DNA of 64,000 nt from Candidatus Saccharibacteria bacterium UBA5170. GTDB taxonomy: Bacteria > Patescibacteriota > Saccharimonadia > Saccharimonadales > Saccharimonadaceae. The first letter of the stretch is position 1; each line of letters opens with the position of its first letter. The position numbers and the translations under genes are program-made. The stretch lies in NCBI GenBank assembly GCA_002413425.1, contig DHWY01000003.1, positions 9,838 through 73,837 of the forward strand, given 5' to 3'. Shown in pieces: positions 26,567-37,033 of the stretch. The notes beneath the pieces were generated by a model. It saw nothing but the letters and a program-made list of their open reading frames with translations, was not told the origin of the DNA and made no database searches.

Positions 26567-26596
26567 ATTATACAATAGGCATAGACACCATGTCAA
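26567..26596 (-). promoter_or_regulatory. Sigma-70-type promoter of the surface cluster
   Basis: On the minus strand TTGACA (26596-26591), an 18-nt spacer and TATAAT (26572-26567). The mRNA leader before the ATG at 26540 would be about 20 nt and contains AAGG. It probably drives genes from 26540 down to 19720. Confidence 0.7.
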
Positions 26597-26659
26597 TATT
26601 TGAGTAGACACACCCTACGCTACAAGTGAAACGGATTTGTTAAATAATTCAATACGTTA

Positions 26660-28060
26660 TTAATGAAGTCGCATAAGCATAAGCATAAGTATATATTGTG
26701 AAACTGCAATAGAAACAATAAGACCAATTGATAAATATCTTGATTTTTTATATTTATCCAGAATATTATCTAGTAACATATAGAAGATTAATAATAAAAT
26801 TACAGAAGGCACGTAGAGTGTGCGTACACCGGATGCGTACATTGTCGGAGACAAAGTTATCATAGCTATGCTCGCAATGACGGCACAATAAAGTAACCCC
26901 AACAAGTAACCCTTAGTCTTATTTCGGTATAGAATTGCTGGTGCAATTATGGTAGTAAATAGCGCTAACGTCCACGGCAAAAATATTAGTTGCGATAGAC
27001 GACTGGGTAGCTGTGGCTTCCAGGTTGCATAAAAGTTACTCCAATAACCTACCGCGATAAACCCCTTGGCTAAACTAAAAAAACAAACTAAAGTAAGCAT
27101 AAATGTAATTACATAGTCAAGTTTATCCTTATTCTCCTTCTTGGCGAAAAGAGCAATAAGTAAACCCCAGGATCCCACGAGTAAGAATCCTGTGTGGTTT
27201 ACAAAAGCATCTAGCAGCCACCTGTAGCCGTAGTTGACGTGCTGTATTAATGGTGTTGTGTAAAAATCCGGAAGCCAGCGAAGTGTTTCGGCCTTAAGGC
27301 GTACACCGTTTCCAGGCGCTAGCAAACTAACGAAAAGGAATACGCAAAAAACTATACAAAAAATAATCATGTAGGTTGGGATTTTTTTTAAACCATGTTT
27401 GGAGGAAATAATAAATTTGTAAATGGTTAAAATAACCGATAACATCAGAAGCACAATCCCTATTTGCTCCTGCGAACTTGCTGCGACAATGGCGCCGAGA
27501 ATACCTAAGATAGTTATAGTCCAGTGTGGCGCGCGGTTCCGAACAAAATAGTACGCCACGGGATAGAACGCAACAAGCCCAAATGCCGTTATCCAAAAGT
27601 AATTCATTGATCCCGTTACCCATAATGTACCATCGAAAAATACGTTCGTATCCATAAGCAGCGGAAGTGTCAGCGCCAGTCCTAGCATAATGTAATCCTT
27701 GCCAGAAGACTGTTTGTTGGCAAAAAGCTTATAGTATAGAAAAATGGTGCCGCTCATTATTCCGTAAATAATCAACGACACTGCTTTCCAAAAGGCTAGT
27801 GGTATTTGGCTAAATACATAGACAAATGATTCGGAAAAGATCCTTCCGCTCCAATTATAATAACGGTAATTTAGCCAATCTAAAACTGATGCATAGGGGT
27901 GGATCTGTATTGGGAATACCGTATCATCTGATCCCACTATCCTTATGGATAGTTTTAACAATATAGCAAACAGAATTATTCCAAGTATATATATACATAT
28001 AAGGGTGAGGTTGTGTCTATACTTTTTTATCCAAGAGTAAAATACAGAGTCTTTGAGCAT
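26660..28060 (-). CDS. Polytopic membrane protein, DUF6056-like (glycan assembly)
   Basis: 466 aa with about 11-12 hydrophobic helices. LNYRYYNWSGRIFSESFVY in the first outer loop and WVTGSMNYFWITAFGLV resemble DUF6056 proteins, a group of predicted GT-C or O-antigen-associated membrane proteins. No function is proven. The position beside the polysaccharide cluster suggests sugar transfer or polymerisation at the outer face. A TAATAT-like -10 ends about 9 nt before the ATG. Base composition is AT-rich like the rest of the island. Confidence 0.55.
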   Translation of the reverse strand: MLKDSVFYSWIKKYRHNLTLICIYILGIILFAILLKLSIRIVGSDDTVFPIQIHPYASVLDWLNYRYYNWSGRIFSESFVYVFSQIPLAFWKAVSLIIYGIMSGTIFLYYKLFANKQSSGKDYIMLGLALTLPLLMDTNVFFDGTLWVTGSMNYFWITAFGLVAFYPVAYYFVRNRAPHWTITILGILGAIVAASSQEQIGIVLLMLSVILTIYKFIISSKHGLKKIPTYMIIFCIVFCVFLFVSLLAPGNGVRLKAETLRWLPDFYTTPLIQHVNYGYRWLLDAFVNHTGFLLVGSWGLLIALFAKKENKDKLDYVITFMLTLVCFFSLAKGFIAVGYWSNFYATWKPQLPSRLSQLIFLPWTLALFTTIIAPAILYRNKTKGYLLGLLYCAVIASIAMITLSPTMYASGVRTLYVPSVILLLIFYMLLDNILDKYKKSRYLSIGLIVSIAVSQYILMLMLMRLH

Positions 28061-28080
28061 ACTCGGTATATATTATCACG

Positions 28081-28935
28081 CTATAGTTTTATTAGATACT
28101 TACCGTAGCCTGATTTTATCAGAGGAGTCGCTTGCTCTGCCATTTGTGCATTTGATATGAATCCCTCCCGAAACGCAACTTCTTCGGGACTGCCGATAAT
28201 TAGGCCAGTACGAGTTTGGACGACGCGGATGTAGTCGGAGGCGTCGGTCATCGAGTCGATTGTGCCGGTGTCGAGCCAGACATCGCCGCGATCGAGCGTC
28301 GTGACGGTCAGTTTGCCGCGTTTCAAGTATTCTTCGTTGACGGAAGTAATCTCGAGTTCACCACGTTCGCTGGGCTGAACGTTTTTGGCAATTTCAACAA
28401 CGTCATTGTCGTAAAAATACAGGCCGACGACCGCAAAGTCAGACTTTGGTTGGCTCGGTTTTTCCTCGATGGAGATTGCCTGGTTGTTCTGGTCAAATTC
28501 AACCACTCCGTAGCGTTCGGGGTCGGAGACGCGGTAGGCAAAGACCGTGCCACCGTTTGGATTAGTACAAGTTTTAAGTGACGTGCCTAGGTCCGAACCA
28601 TGGAAAATGTTATCACCTAGTACCAGCGCGACGCTATCTCCGCCGATAAACTCCTCGCCGATAATAAAGGCTTGGGCCAGACCGTCTGGTGAGGGCTGAA
28701 CGGCGTAGTGCAGGCTAATACCCCACTGCGACCCATCACCTAGCAGCCGTTGGAATTGCGACTGGTCCTCGGGCGTCGTGATAATCAGGATGTCTTTGAT
28801 ACCGGCCAGCATCAGGGTGGTGAGCGGGTAGTAAATCATCGGCTTGTCGTAAATTGGCATCAGCTGCTTGCTAATACCCTTGGTAATCGGCCATAGCCTC
28901 GATCCGGATCCGCCGGCTAGAATGATTCCCTTCAT
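28081..28935 (-). CDS. rfbA: Glucose-1-phosphate thymidylyltransferase
   Basis: 284 aa, normal for RmlA. The N-terminus has [30 protein letters not shown] (dTTP and metal binding), then VLGDNIFHG and [10 protein letters not shown]. It makes dTDP-glucose from dTTP and glucose-1-phosphate, the first step to dTDP-rhamnose. The GCGAGG Shine-Dalgarno lies 6 nt before the ATG, and an extended -10 (TGATATAAT, 28981-28986) gives a leader of about 39 nt. The other rfb genes are at 30.0-32.5 kb, separated by a DNA-binding protein gene. Confidence 0.95.
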   Translation of the reverse strand: MKGIILAGGSGSRLWPITKGISKQLMPIYDKPMIYYPLTTLMLAGIKDILIITTPEDQSQFQRLLGDGSQWGISLHYAVQPSPDGLAQAFIIGEEFIGGDSVALVLGDNIFHGSDLGTSLKTCTNPNGGTVFAYRVSDPERYGVVEFDQNNQAISIEEKPSQPKSDFAVVGLYFYDNDVVEIAKNVQPSERGELEITSVNEEYLKRGKLTVTTLDRGDVWLDTGTIDSMTDASDYIRVVQTRTGLIIGSPEEVAFREGFISNAQMAEQATPLIKSGYGKYLIKL

Positions 28936-28980
28936 AGAGTACCTCGCATTAATTCTCTAAAGTGATATTGAACTTTCTAC

Positions 28981-28986
28981 ATTATA
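28981..28986 (-). promoter_or_regulatory. rfbA extended -10 (TGATATAAT)
   Basis: Minus-strand TG-A-TATAAT about 45 nt before the rfbA ATG. Unlike many starts in the window, this one has a leader and a Shine-Dalgarno. Confidence 0.55.
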
Positions 28987-29017
28987 TCATGACCCCAGAC
29001 GAAGGTGTGTTGTGGGG

Positions 29018-29824
29018 CTAGCTATCGAAGGTATTCGGTAGCTGTAGGCGTTGTGGCGCCTCATTGTCGGTTAGATCGAATGATTCCTCGGGATTTTGCC
29101 ATATATTTGGTGACGGCGAGTCGGTAAGGAGGTCGAGCGTCGTCGTGAATATTTTAAACTCGTTATACAGCTCCTTCGTAAAATTAACAATTCTTCGTTC
29201 GGTAGAGGGATTGCCAGCGATAAAGAGAACGTGGGGATAGAGCCCCGCGTTCTCTTTATCGGCAAAGTTCTCGTGTTGTCTGATGCGTTTGCGAACAAGC
29301 CAACTAAGAGTTAATGCCGGGATGAAGTCGACCAGAAATTCTGGGGCCGTCCTGTTTTTTGGAACAACGCGGAGGAGTGGCGTTGGTCGTATGAACTTGT
29401 TTCTGTCGATTTGATACTGGGTATAGTACAGGAACTCGCCTTCGTGGTGGCGACGCAAACTCAAGAGTATATATGACATCCGCAAACAGCTGTCTATCTG
29501 ATCCTCGCTAAAGGATTTGTCTTTGTAGCGTTGCTTGAGCCCACTCTGTTGAGTCAATTGAAGCGCCTCAAGCGTTCGGATGCCAGCGTTACCCAGACAA
29601 TAGGTTGCTGGTCTCTGGCGGATACGGAATGAAGAATTGTATTGTTTGATAACGAAGTTTTGCTGTTCTAGTACGAAAAGTCTTTCATAGATTGTTGATC
29701 GATCTTTATGTAATAGTTCTGCGAGTATGTCTGTTGTGGTAAACCGTAGTGCGTGTAGAAGAGTAAGAATTTTAATTTGATTCTGTGTAAGGTGCCATCT
29801 ATATGTAGGGTTGTAGATTTTCAT
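29018..29824 (-). CDS. Winged-helix DNA-binding protein, replication-relaxation-like
   Basis: 268 aa. Residues 10-75 form a winged helix: LTQNQIKILTLLHALRFTTTDILAELL, STIYERLFVLEQQNFV. This resembles replication-relaxation (MobC-like) proteins usually found on plasmids and integrative elements. The rest is charged with no clear motif. It lies between rfbA and the rfbCD gene on the same strand. An AT-rich promoter region with TATACT lies at about 29.87 kb. It may be a transcription regulator of the sugar genes or a leftover of a mobile element; neither is proven. Confidence 0.6.
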   Translation of the reverse strand: MKIYNPTYRWHLTQNQIKILTLLHALRFTTTDILAELLHKDRSTIYERLFVLEQQNFVIKQYNSSFRIRQRPATYCLGNAGIRTLEALQLTQQSGLKQRYKDKSFSEDQIDSCLRMSYILLSLRRHHEGEFLYYTQYQIDRNKFIRPTPLLRVVPKNRTAPEFLVDFIPALTLSWLVRKRIRQHENFADKENAGLYPHVLFIAGNPSTERRIVNFTKELYNEFKIFTTTLDLLTDSPSPNIWQNPEESFDLTDNEAPQRLQLPNTFDS

Positions 29825-30012
29825 GATGAAGTGAAGTGTCTGGCTGTGGTATTTTATCTCCTATAGTATATATAATATAAAGGAGAGTAAAAGACAATAT
29901 TAACAGGGGTGTTTGTTCGTAAAAGACATGTTTTCCATAGTGGGGAAAGCGGCCTTAGAAAATATCGTCACTTTCGTCAAAAAAAGCGGACGGTATTTTG
30001 TACCAACGAGTA
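29825..30012. other. Intergenic region between wHTH gene and rfbCD
   Basis: 188 nt of AT-rich sequence holding TATATA/TATACT-like -10 candidates for the wHTH gene at about 29.86-29.88 kb. No gene and no clear terminator is seen downstream of rfbCD. Confidence 0.4.
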
Positions 30013-31451
30013 TTACTTTGTCGTCTGAAGGTATTCTTTCAGCGCCGTCTGCCAGTCACGGGGCATAAAGCCGGTGGCTTTTATCTTATCGAGATTCAGG
30101 GTGCTTTGTAAGGGGCGCGGCGCAATCCCGGTCTTGCCGGCGTAATAGTCGGCCGTCGTCACTCCTGTCACATCTCTCCTGTCGTGGCCGGTTAGTTCGT
30201 AGACGTCAGCGGCAATATCTGCCCAGCTGGCGCTGGCGCCGTCGCCAGTGAGGTTGTAGGTACCGTATTGTATATGGGAGGTGGTATTTGGTAGATGGCC
30301 AGAAACTAAGTGTTTAATACCCTTCGCCAGGTCACTTGTGAAGGTGAGGCGACCGATTTGGTCGTTGACGACACTGGGCTTGACGCCTTTCTCGGCCAGC
30401 GAGCGCATGGTGCGGACAAAGTTGTTGCCGTCGCCGATTACCCACGAGCTGCGGACGATATAGCTGCGCTTGGAAGAAGTGATGACAAGATCACCGGCCG
30501 CTTTGGTTTGGCCGTAAACACCGAGAGGGCTGAACCGCTCGGTCTCGAGGTGATTGGCTATCGTGCCGTCAAAGACGTAATCACTGGAAATATGAACCAA
30601 GGTCACCCCATAGTTATTGGAAATGTGGGCCAGATTGGTCAGAGCGCTGGCATTGCTTTCCCAAGCGTCTTTGCGGCCCTCATCGGTCTCGGCTAAATCA
30701 ACGGCCGTGTAGGCGGCGGCATTGAGGATTAAGCTGTATTGGCGCCAGTTGCGGGCAATGATAATCGCTGGGTCGCTAAGGTCAAAGGTATCGCGGTCGA
30801 CGCATTCGGCGTCGGGAAATTCCAGCTGCAACGCCCGGCCGAGCTGGCCGTAAGCGCCAACGATGAGCGTCTTTTTGGGCTTCATTGGTATGACGTCGTC
30901 CAGGCTGGCGTGCAGTTTGTCTTTTTCGGATAACTCGGCCTGATCGAGCGGAATTGGCCATTGGATGTTGGCGGTTTTGTCAGCTAGGTTCAGGAAAGTG
31001 TACTGTGATTGCGCCTCGGCGCTCCAGTGCTCGTTCACCAAATAGGTGTAGGCGGTATTGTCTTCCAGGGCTTGGTAGGAGTTGCCGACGCCTCGAGGCA
31101 CAAAGATGGCCTTTGACGGATCAAGCTCGGTTGTAAACACAGTCCCAAAGCTATCGCCCTCGCGCAGGTCAACCCAGGCGCCAAAGATTCGTCCGGTGGC
31201 GATAGAGATATATTTATCCCACGGCTCGGCGTGAATGCCCCGGGTGACGCCACGTTGTTCGTTAAAACTGATGTTGTTTTGAACCGGACCAAGGTCGGGC
31301 AGGCCGATAGAGGTCATTTTTTCATGTTGCCAGTTTTCTTTGAACCAGCCACGGCTATCGCCGTGAACGGGCAAGTGATAGACGATCAGACCGGGGATTG
31401 GCGTGGTGTGGGAGGTGAGTTGTTTGCCAAATTCGATCGGTGACTTACCCA

Positions 31452-31452
<1 letters not shown>
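30013..31452 (-). CDS. rfbCD: Fused dTDP-4-dehydrorhamnose 3,5-epimerase / reductase
   Basis: 479 aa. The N-terminal 185 residues are an RmlC-type cupin: GDSRGWFKENWQ, GVTRGIHAEPWDKYIS (catalytic His) and IFVPRGVGNSY. Residues 190-479 are RmlD: TLIVGAYGQLGRAL (NAD(P) binding), HISSDYVFDG and YGQTKAAGD (YxxxK). Together they convert dTDP-4-keto-6-deoxyglucose to dTDP-L-rhamnose. The start shares one base with the rfbB stop (TAATG). A fusion of the two last steps allows direct handover of the unstable intermediate. Confidence 0.93.
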
Positions 31453-33030
<1,578 letters not shown>

Positions 33031-33073
33031 AGCCTTATTTAACCATAAGTAGCCGAGGGCTGGGTATGTACCG

Positions 33074-33079
33074 TATAAT
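33074..33079 (+). promoter_or_regulatory. -10 TATAAT upstream of the manC remnant and glmS
   Basis: TATAAT ends 6 nt before the ATG at 33086, so the A of the ATG would be the transcription start. It is the only strong -10 before glmS and probably drives it too. Confidence 0.6.
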
Positions 33080-33085
33080 GGAACA

Positions 33086-33217
33086 ATGATTACAGTAGTT
33101 ATCGCTGGCGGGTTTGGTACTCGTCTATGGCCACTATCAACTCCAGACGGTATATTGGTTGCCCGTAAGGACGTCAGTCATCGGACGGGCGAAGTGGCGA
33201 AACAACTACAAAAATAA
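33086..33217 (+). pseudogene. Internally deleted mannose-1-phosphate guanylyltransferase (manC remnant), 43 codons
   Basis: The ORF begins MITVVIAGGFGTRLWPLST, the nucleotide-binding start of ManC-type pyrophosphorylases. It then jumps straight to PDGILVARKDVSHRTGEVAK, which matches the usual C-terminal part of the core domain (TPDALLVAxxDxxQxVKxxV). About 300 residues between are missing but the frame is kept. The promoter is intact and the stop is 12 nt before the glmS ATG. It may be a decayed gene kept as a leader ORF of glmS, a real small protein, or an assembly collapse. Confidence 0.6.
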
Positions 33218-33229
33218 GGATATTATACT

Positions 33230-35050
33230 ATGTGCGGAATTGTTGGATACATTGGTGAACGTGGAGCGCAGGGTGTCTTAACGAGTGGTTTGCGACGGCT
33301 GGAATATCGTGGCTATGACTCGGCCGGGATTGTCACGCTGGGGGCGAATAATCAGGCAACGCTCCTGCGGGCGGAAGGCAAAGTCAGTGAATTAGACAAA
33401 TTAGTTTTATCGCACGAAAATAAAGACACAGTTGGCATTGGCCATACTAGGTGGGCAACACACGGTGAGCCATCAGAGACGAACGCTCATCCTCACAAAG
33501 CCGGTGATATATATCTGGTTCACAACGGTATTATCGAGAATTATAAAGAACTAAAAGCCGAGCTGAAGAATCATAGTTTTGAAAGTCAAACTGACACCGA
33601 GGTCTTGGTAGCCTTGGTTGATTCGCTGTATGACAAAGAGACGTTGCTGGTAGATGCGGTTACACAGGCGCTCAAGCTAGTCGTTGGCACCTATGGGATA
33701 GCAGTCGTCTCGACTCGCGAGCCTGATGTTATTATCGTTGCTCGGATGGGCAGCCCGCTAATTATCGGCGTTAATGACGACGAGACGATTATTGCCAGTG
33801 ACGCCTCGGCGTTAGTCGGTCATACCGACCAGGCGATTTACTTGAACGACGGTGAAATTGCCGTTTGCCGACGCGATGGTGTTGAGTTGCAGGACATGAG
33901 CGCCCAACCAATCTCGACCCGCGTCGAAACGATCGAAGTCGATATGCAAGCCATTCAAAAACAAGGTTACGACCATTTCTTGCTGAAAGAAATTAGCGAG
34001 CAACCTGTCACGCTTCGCTCAACCCTTAGTGGGCGAGTGAACGTGGAAGATAAACTTATTAAATTAGGTGGCTTGAACCTGAACACCGAAGAGCTGCGTG
34101 GCATTGAGCACGTCACGATCATTGGCTGCGGTACGGCCTATTATGCGGGGCTTTTGAGCTCGTACTACCTCGAACAATTGGTTGATGGTCTGACGATTGA
34201 TGTCGCCACGGCTTCGGAACTACGCTACCGGTCATTCCATTTGCCAAAGAATACCGTCGCCCTGGTGGTGTCTCAGTCCGGCGAAACGGCCGATACCTTG
34301 GCCTGTCTGCGCGAGATCAAACGGCGAGGCGTCAAGACGCTGGGTATTATCAATGCCGTCGGTTCGACTATTGCCCGAGAAGTTGATGGCGGAGTTTACG
34401 TTCACGCGGGCCCAGAGATATCTGTCGCCTCTACTAAGGCCTTCACCTCACAAGTGGCGGCCATGATTATGTTTGGCATTCAGATTGCCCAGGCAAAGGG
34501 TGTGGGCGTGCAAGATACCTCGAGCTATATTGAGGAATTGGACCAATTGCCCAATGAAATTGAAGCGGTGATTGCCAACTATAAAGAACAAATTTCAGCC
34601 ATTGCCAAGCGCTATGCTCACTATGACCACGCTCTTTATTTTGGTCGTGACACACTCTTTCCAGTCGCGCTCGAAGGCGCCTTGAAGTTAAAAGAAATCT
34701 CGTACATCCAAGCCGAAGGCTATGCCGCTGGCGAATTAAAGCATGGGCCGATTGCGCTGGTTGATGATACCTTTTTTGAAGTTGCCTTACTACTCGATAA
34801 CTGGCTGTTCGACAAAAGTTTGAGCGCCCTATCAGAGGTCAATGCCCGCGGCGGACACGTGTTCGCAATAACCAACAGTAAAAAAGAGATTGATGCCGAA
34901 GAGACGCTGCGGATCGATACCAAGTTGGATCTGTTGGCGCCGATTGTCATAAATGTCGTGCAACAGTTGTTTGCCTATTACGTGGCCGTAGCCCGAGGCA
35001 ACGACGTTGATCAGCCGCGGAATCTTGCCAAGAGCGTGACGGTCGAATAA
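33230..35050 (+). CDS. glmS: Glutamine-fructose-6-phosphate aminotransferase (isomerising)
   Basis: 606 aa, standard GlmS size. Cys2 is the glutaminase nucleophile (MCGIVGYIGERGAQG, then RRLEYRGYDSAG); GHTRWATHGEP and HNGIIENY follow. The C-terminal half holds two SIS sugar-isomerase domains with GCGTAYYAG and VVSQSGETADT, ending LAKSVTVE. It makes glucosamine-6-phosphate, the entry to UDP-GlcNAc and peptidoglycan. AAGGA lies 9 nt before the ATG. No glmS ribozyme is apparent in the short upstream region. Confidence 0.97.
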   Translation: MCGIVGYIGERGAQGVLTSGLRRLEYRGYDSAGIVTLGANNQATLLRAEGKVSELDKLVLSHENKDTVGIGHTRWATHGEPSETNAHPHKAGDIYLVHNGIIENYKELKAELKNHSFESQTDTEVLVALVDSLYDKETLLVDAVTQALKLVVGTYGIAVVSTREPDVIIVARMGSPLIIGVNDDETIIASDASALVGHTDQAIYLNDGEIAVCRRDGVELQDMSAQPISTRVETIEVDMQAIQKQGYDHFLLKEISEQPVTLRSTLSGRVNVEDKLIKLGGLNLNTEELRGIEHVTIIGCGTAYYAGLLSSYYLEQLVDGLTIDVATASELRYRSFHLPKNTVALVVSQSGETADTLACLREIKRRGVKTLGIINAVGSTIAREVDGGVYVHAGPEISVASTKAFTSQVAAMIMFGIQIAQAKGVGVQDTSSYIEELDQLPNEIEAVIANYKEQISAIAKRYAHYDHALYFGRDTLFPVALEGALKLKEISYIQAEGYAAGELKHGPIALVDDTFFEVALLLDNWLFDKSLSALSEVNARGGHVFAITNSKKEIDAEETLRIDTKLDLLAPIVINVVQQLFAYYVAVARGNDVDQPRNLAKSVTVE

Positions 35051-35055
35051 ACATC

Positions 35056-36135
35056 GTGAAAAAAATCTGCCTCATAACCTGCTACAGCCAACCCGACTAC
35101 GTCCGAGCCAAAACACTGCGGGCGGCATTTGGCAGTATGGCCGAGGTTGACTTGATCATTATCAAGAATCGACATAAGGGGTTGCTGCGCTACCCTGAGG
35201 TTATGTGGAAGCTACTTGTCGCCCGCTTCAGCCGTCGGCCCGATTTGTACTTTCTGACCTTTCGTGGTTATGAGATGCTGCCATTTGTCCGCTTGGCAAC
35301 GTTGGGTAAGCCGCTGGTGTTTGATGAGTTTATTAACCTGATTGAATGGGTGGTGTACGAACATCACAAATTGGACCCCGACAATATAGCGGCTAAAATC
35401 TTGCACAATATCTATCGATTTTGGCTTAAATCAGCCGATCTGATTGTCACCGATTCGGCTTCACACGCCCGCTATTCGGCCGAACTGATGAGGCTACCGC
35501 TCGACAAGTACGTTCCGTTGATCGTCAGTACCGACGAGAAAACATTCGGTATGTCGCCCGCGCTAAAAACGCGAATATCGCGGCCATTTGACGTTTTTTA
35601 CTACGGCCTAATGATGACACCGCTGCAGGGACTGGATACCATCATCGCAGCGATGCGCCTGTTGAAAGACCAGGACATCAGGCTGACCTTGGTTGGCGGC
35701 AAAGACAAGGCGAAATCTATTATCGAGCAAGCCCAACACGACGGGGTCGCAATCATACACAAAAAGTGGGTCCCAATAGAAGAACTGCGAGATTATATGC
35801 AGGTATCCGACGTCTGTTTGGCCGGTCCGTTTGGCGACAGTGTCCAGGCCCAGTTTGTGATTGGCGGTAAAACCTATCAGTATATGAGGATGGGCCGACC
35901 AGTCATTATAGGGCACAATTTAGAATCTGGCCTATGGGCTGACAAAAAGGATGCTCTGATTGTCGAACGGGCCAATCCGCAAGCCTTGGCTGAGGCAATT
36001 ATCTGGGCCCAGCAGCATCCAGCCGAGCTTGCCAAGATTGGCCAGGCTGGCGAACAGCTATACCAAGCTAAACTTTCAAATAAAGTTTTAGTAGAGCAGC
36101 TAGAGCTTTTGCTTACCAATAAACATATCGCGTAG
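35056..36135 (+). CDS. Glycosyltransferase, GT4-like (GT-B)
   Basis: 359 aa from GTG at 35056, 5 nt after glmS. KKICLITCYSQPDYVRAKTL is the N-terminal Rossmann start. RPFDVFYYGLMMTPLQGLDTIIAAM and RLTLVGGKDKAKS show the C-terminal GT-B domain. The region around KTYQYMRMGRPVIIGHN replaces the usual E-x7-E. It probably builds a surface glycan; the donor is unknown. Its 3' end overlaps the convergent LPG-synthase-like gene by 36 nt. Confidence 0.75.
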   Translation: MKKICLITCYSQPDYVRAKTLRAAFGSMAEVDLIIIKNRHKGLLRYPEVMWKLLVARFSRRPDLYFLTFRGYEMLPFVRLATLGKPLVFDEFINLIEWVVYEHHKLDPDNIAAKILHNIYRFWLKSADLIVTDSASHARYSAELMRLPLDKYVPLIVSTDEKTFGMSPALKTRISRPFDVFYYGLMMTPLQGLDTIIAAMRLLKDQDIRLTLVGGKDKAKSIIEQAQHDGVAIIHKKWVPIEELRDYMQVSDVCLAGPFGDSVQAQFVIGGKTYQYMRMGRPVIIGHNLESGLWADKKDALIVERANPQALAEAIIWAQQHPAELAKIGQAGEQLYQAKLSNKVLVEQLELLLTNKHIA

Positions 36136-37023
36136 GTGTAGGCTGCTGGACAGCACGAACAGTAGAGCGAGAAAAACCACATAGATAGCTCGGTCGATGA
36201 TACCGACAGCCACGATGGCGCTGAGAGGTATGTGGTGGAGCGACTGTGAGAAAATCAGGAAAGCTTCACGAATACCAATTGCCCCCGGTGTGAGCGAGAC
36301 AAACAACGACAGGTTGGCGCTGGCCGTGAAAGCCGCTATTTGGGCCAGGCTATAGTGGGCCGCCGGGTTGACGGCGCCTAGCTCGACCGCGTAGATACCG
36401 ATCAGAAATACAATCTGAATGGCCGACAGCGCAAAGATATAGATGATATATTTTTTAAGAAAGCTGGAGGCGAATTTATAAGTACCCGCTGCCAGCATGG
36501 CAATCGCCAGGATAATGCCAAGTAGGCTCAGCCACGGCATAGTATTAACAAATAATAGCGAGGTATTGAGGGCGGCAAACGAGAAGTAGTAAAACAACAT
36601 AGCATAGGTAAAATCACGGATCCGCAAGCCGGTCTTGGCCTTTAAATAAACTGCTCGCACGCCTGGCCCGCTTTGGAGCGGACCGAAGAAATTGATGACA
36701 CTGGAATAGATCATCAACAATACGCCGCTTTTAATTGGCAATTTTTTCTTACATAGGCGGATGGTGGCGTACATGATACCGACGTTTGTCAGCAAAACCG
36801 CTGTGTATCCACCGATGATTGATACGGTATTGGCGTAGCCGATATGGAGGATGTTTTGGATAATTTGGGGGTTGGCTATCAAGTAGTAGCCAATAAAGAC
36901 GAAAAAGGCCAAAATAATTAAGCTGGCCAACAAGCGTTTATGGCGTCGCACTAATCGAACTAACGGTGAGCGCGATACGGTTTGGGCGAGGGTGGTAAGT
37001 TTTGGTAAAAAAGTTTGTGACAT
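36100..37023 (-). CDS. Lysylphosphatidylglycerol synthase/flippase-like membrane protein (UPF0104)
   Basis: 307 aa with about eight helices. SVINFFGPLQSGPGVRAVYL and LFVSLTPGAIGIREAFLIF are the two conserved patches of the UPF0104/AglD-type flippase domain. No C-terminal synthase domain is present, so it may act only as a lipid-linked sugar translocase or an accessory to GT2 enzymes. The upstream DPM1-like gene ends 10 nt before it, and the pair is likely cotranscribed and functionally linked. Confidence 0.8.
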   Translation of the reverse strand: MSQTFLPKLTTLAQTVSRSPLVRLVRRHKRLLASLIILAFFVFIGYYLIANPQIIQNILHIGYANTVSIIGGYTAVLLTNVGIMYATIRLCKKKLPIKSGVLLMIYSSVINFFGPLQSGPGVRAVYLKAKTGLRIRDFTYAMLFYYFSFAALNTSLLFVNTMPWLSLLGIILAIAMLAAGTYKFASSFLKKYIIYIFALSAIQIVFLIGIYAVELGAVNPAAHYSLAQIAAFTASANLSLFVSLTPGAIGIREAFLIFSQSLHHIPLSAIVAVGIIDRAIYVVFLALLFVLSSSLHLRDMFIGKQKL

Positions 37024-37033
37024 AGATTATCGC

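Noticed and set aside
33050..33230. glmS ribozyme or riboswitch before glmS
   Set aside because: The upstream space is filled by the manC remnant, with no match to the ribozyme core that I can see.
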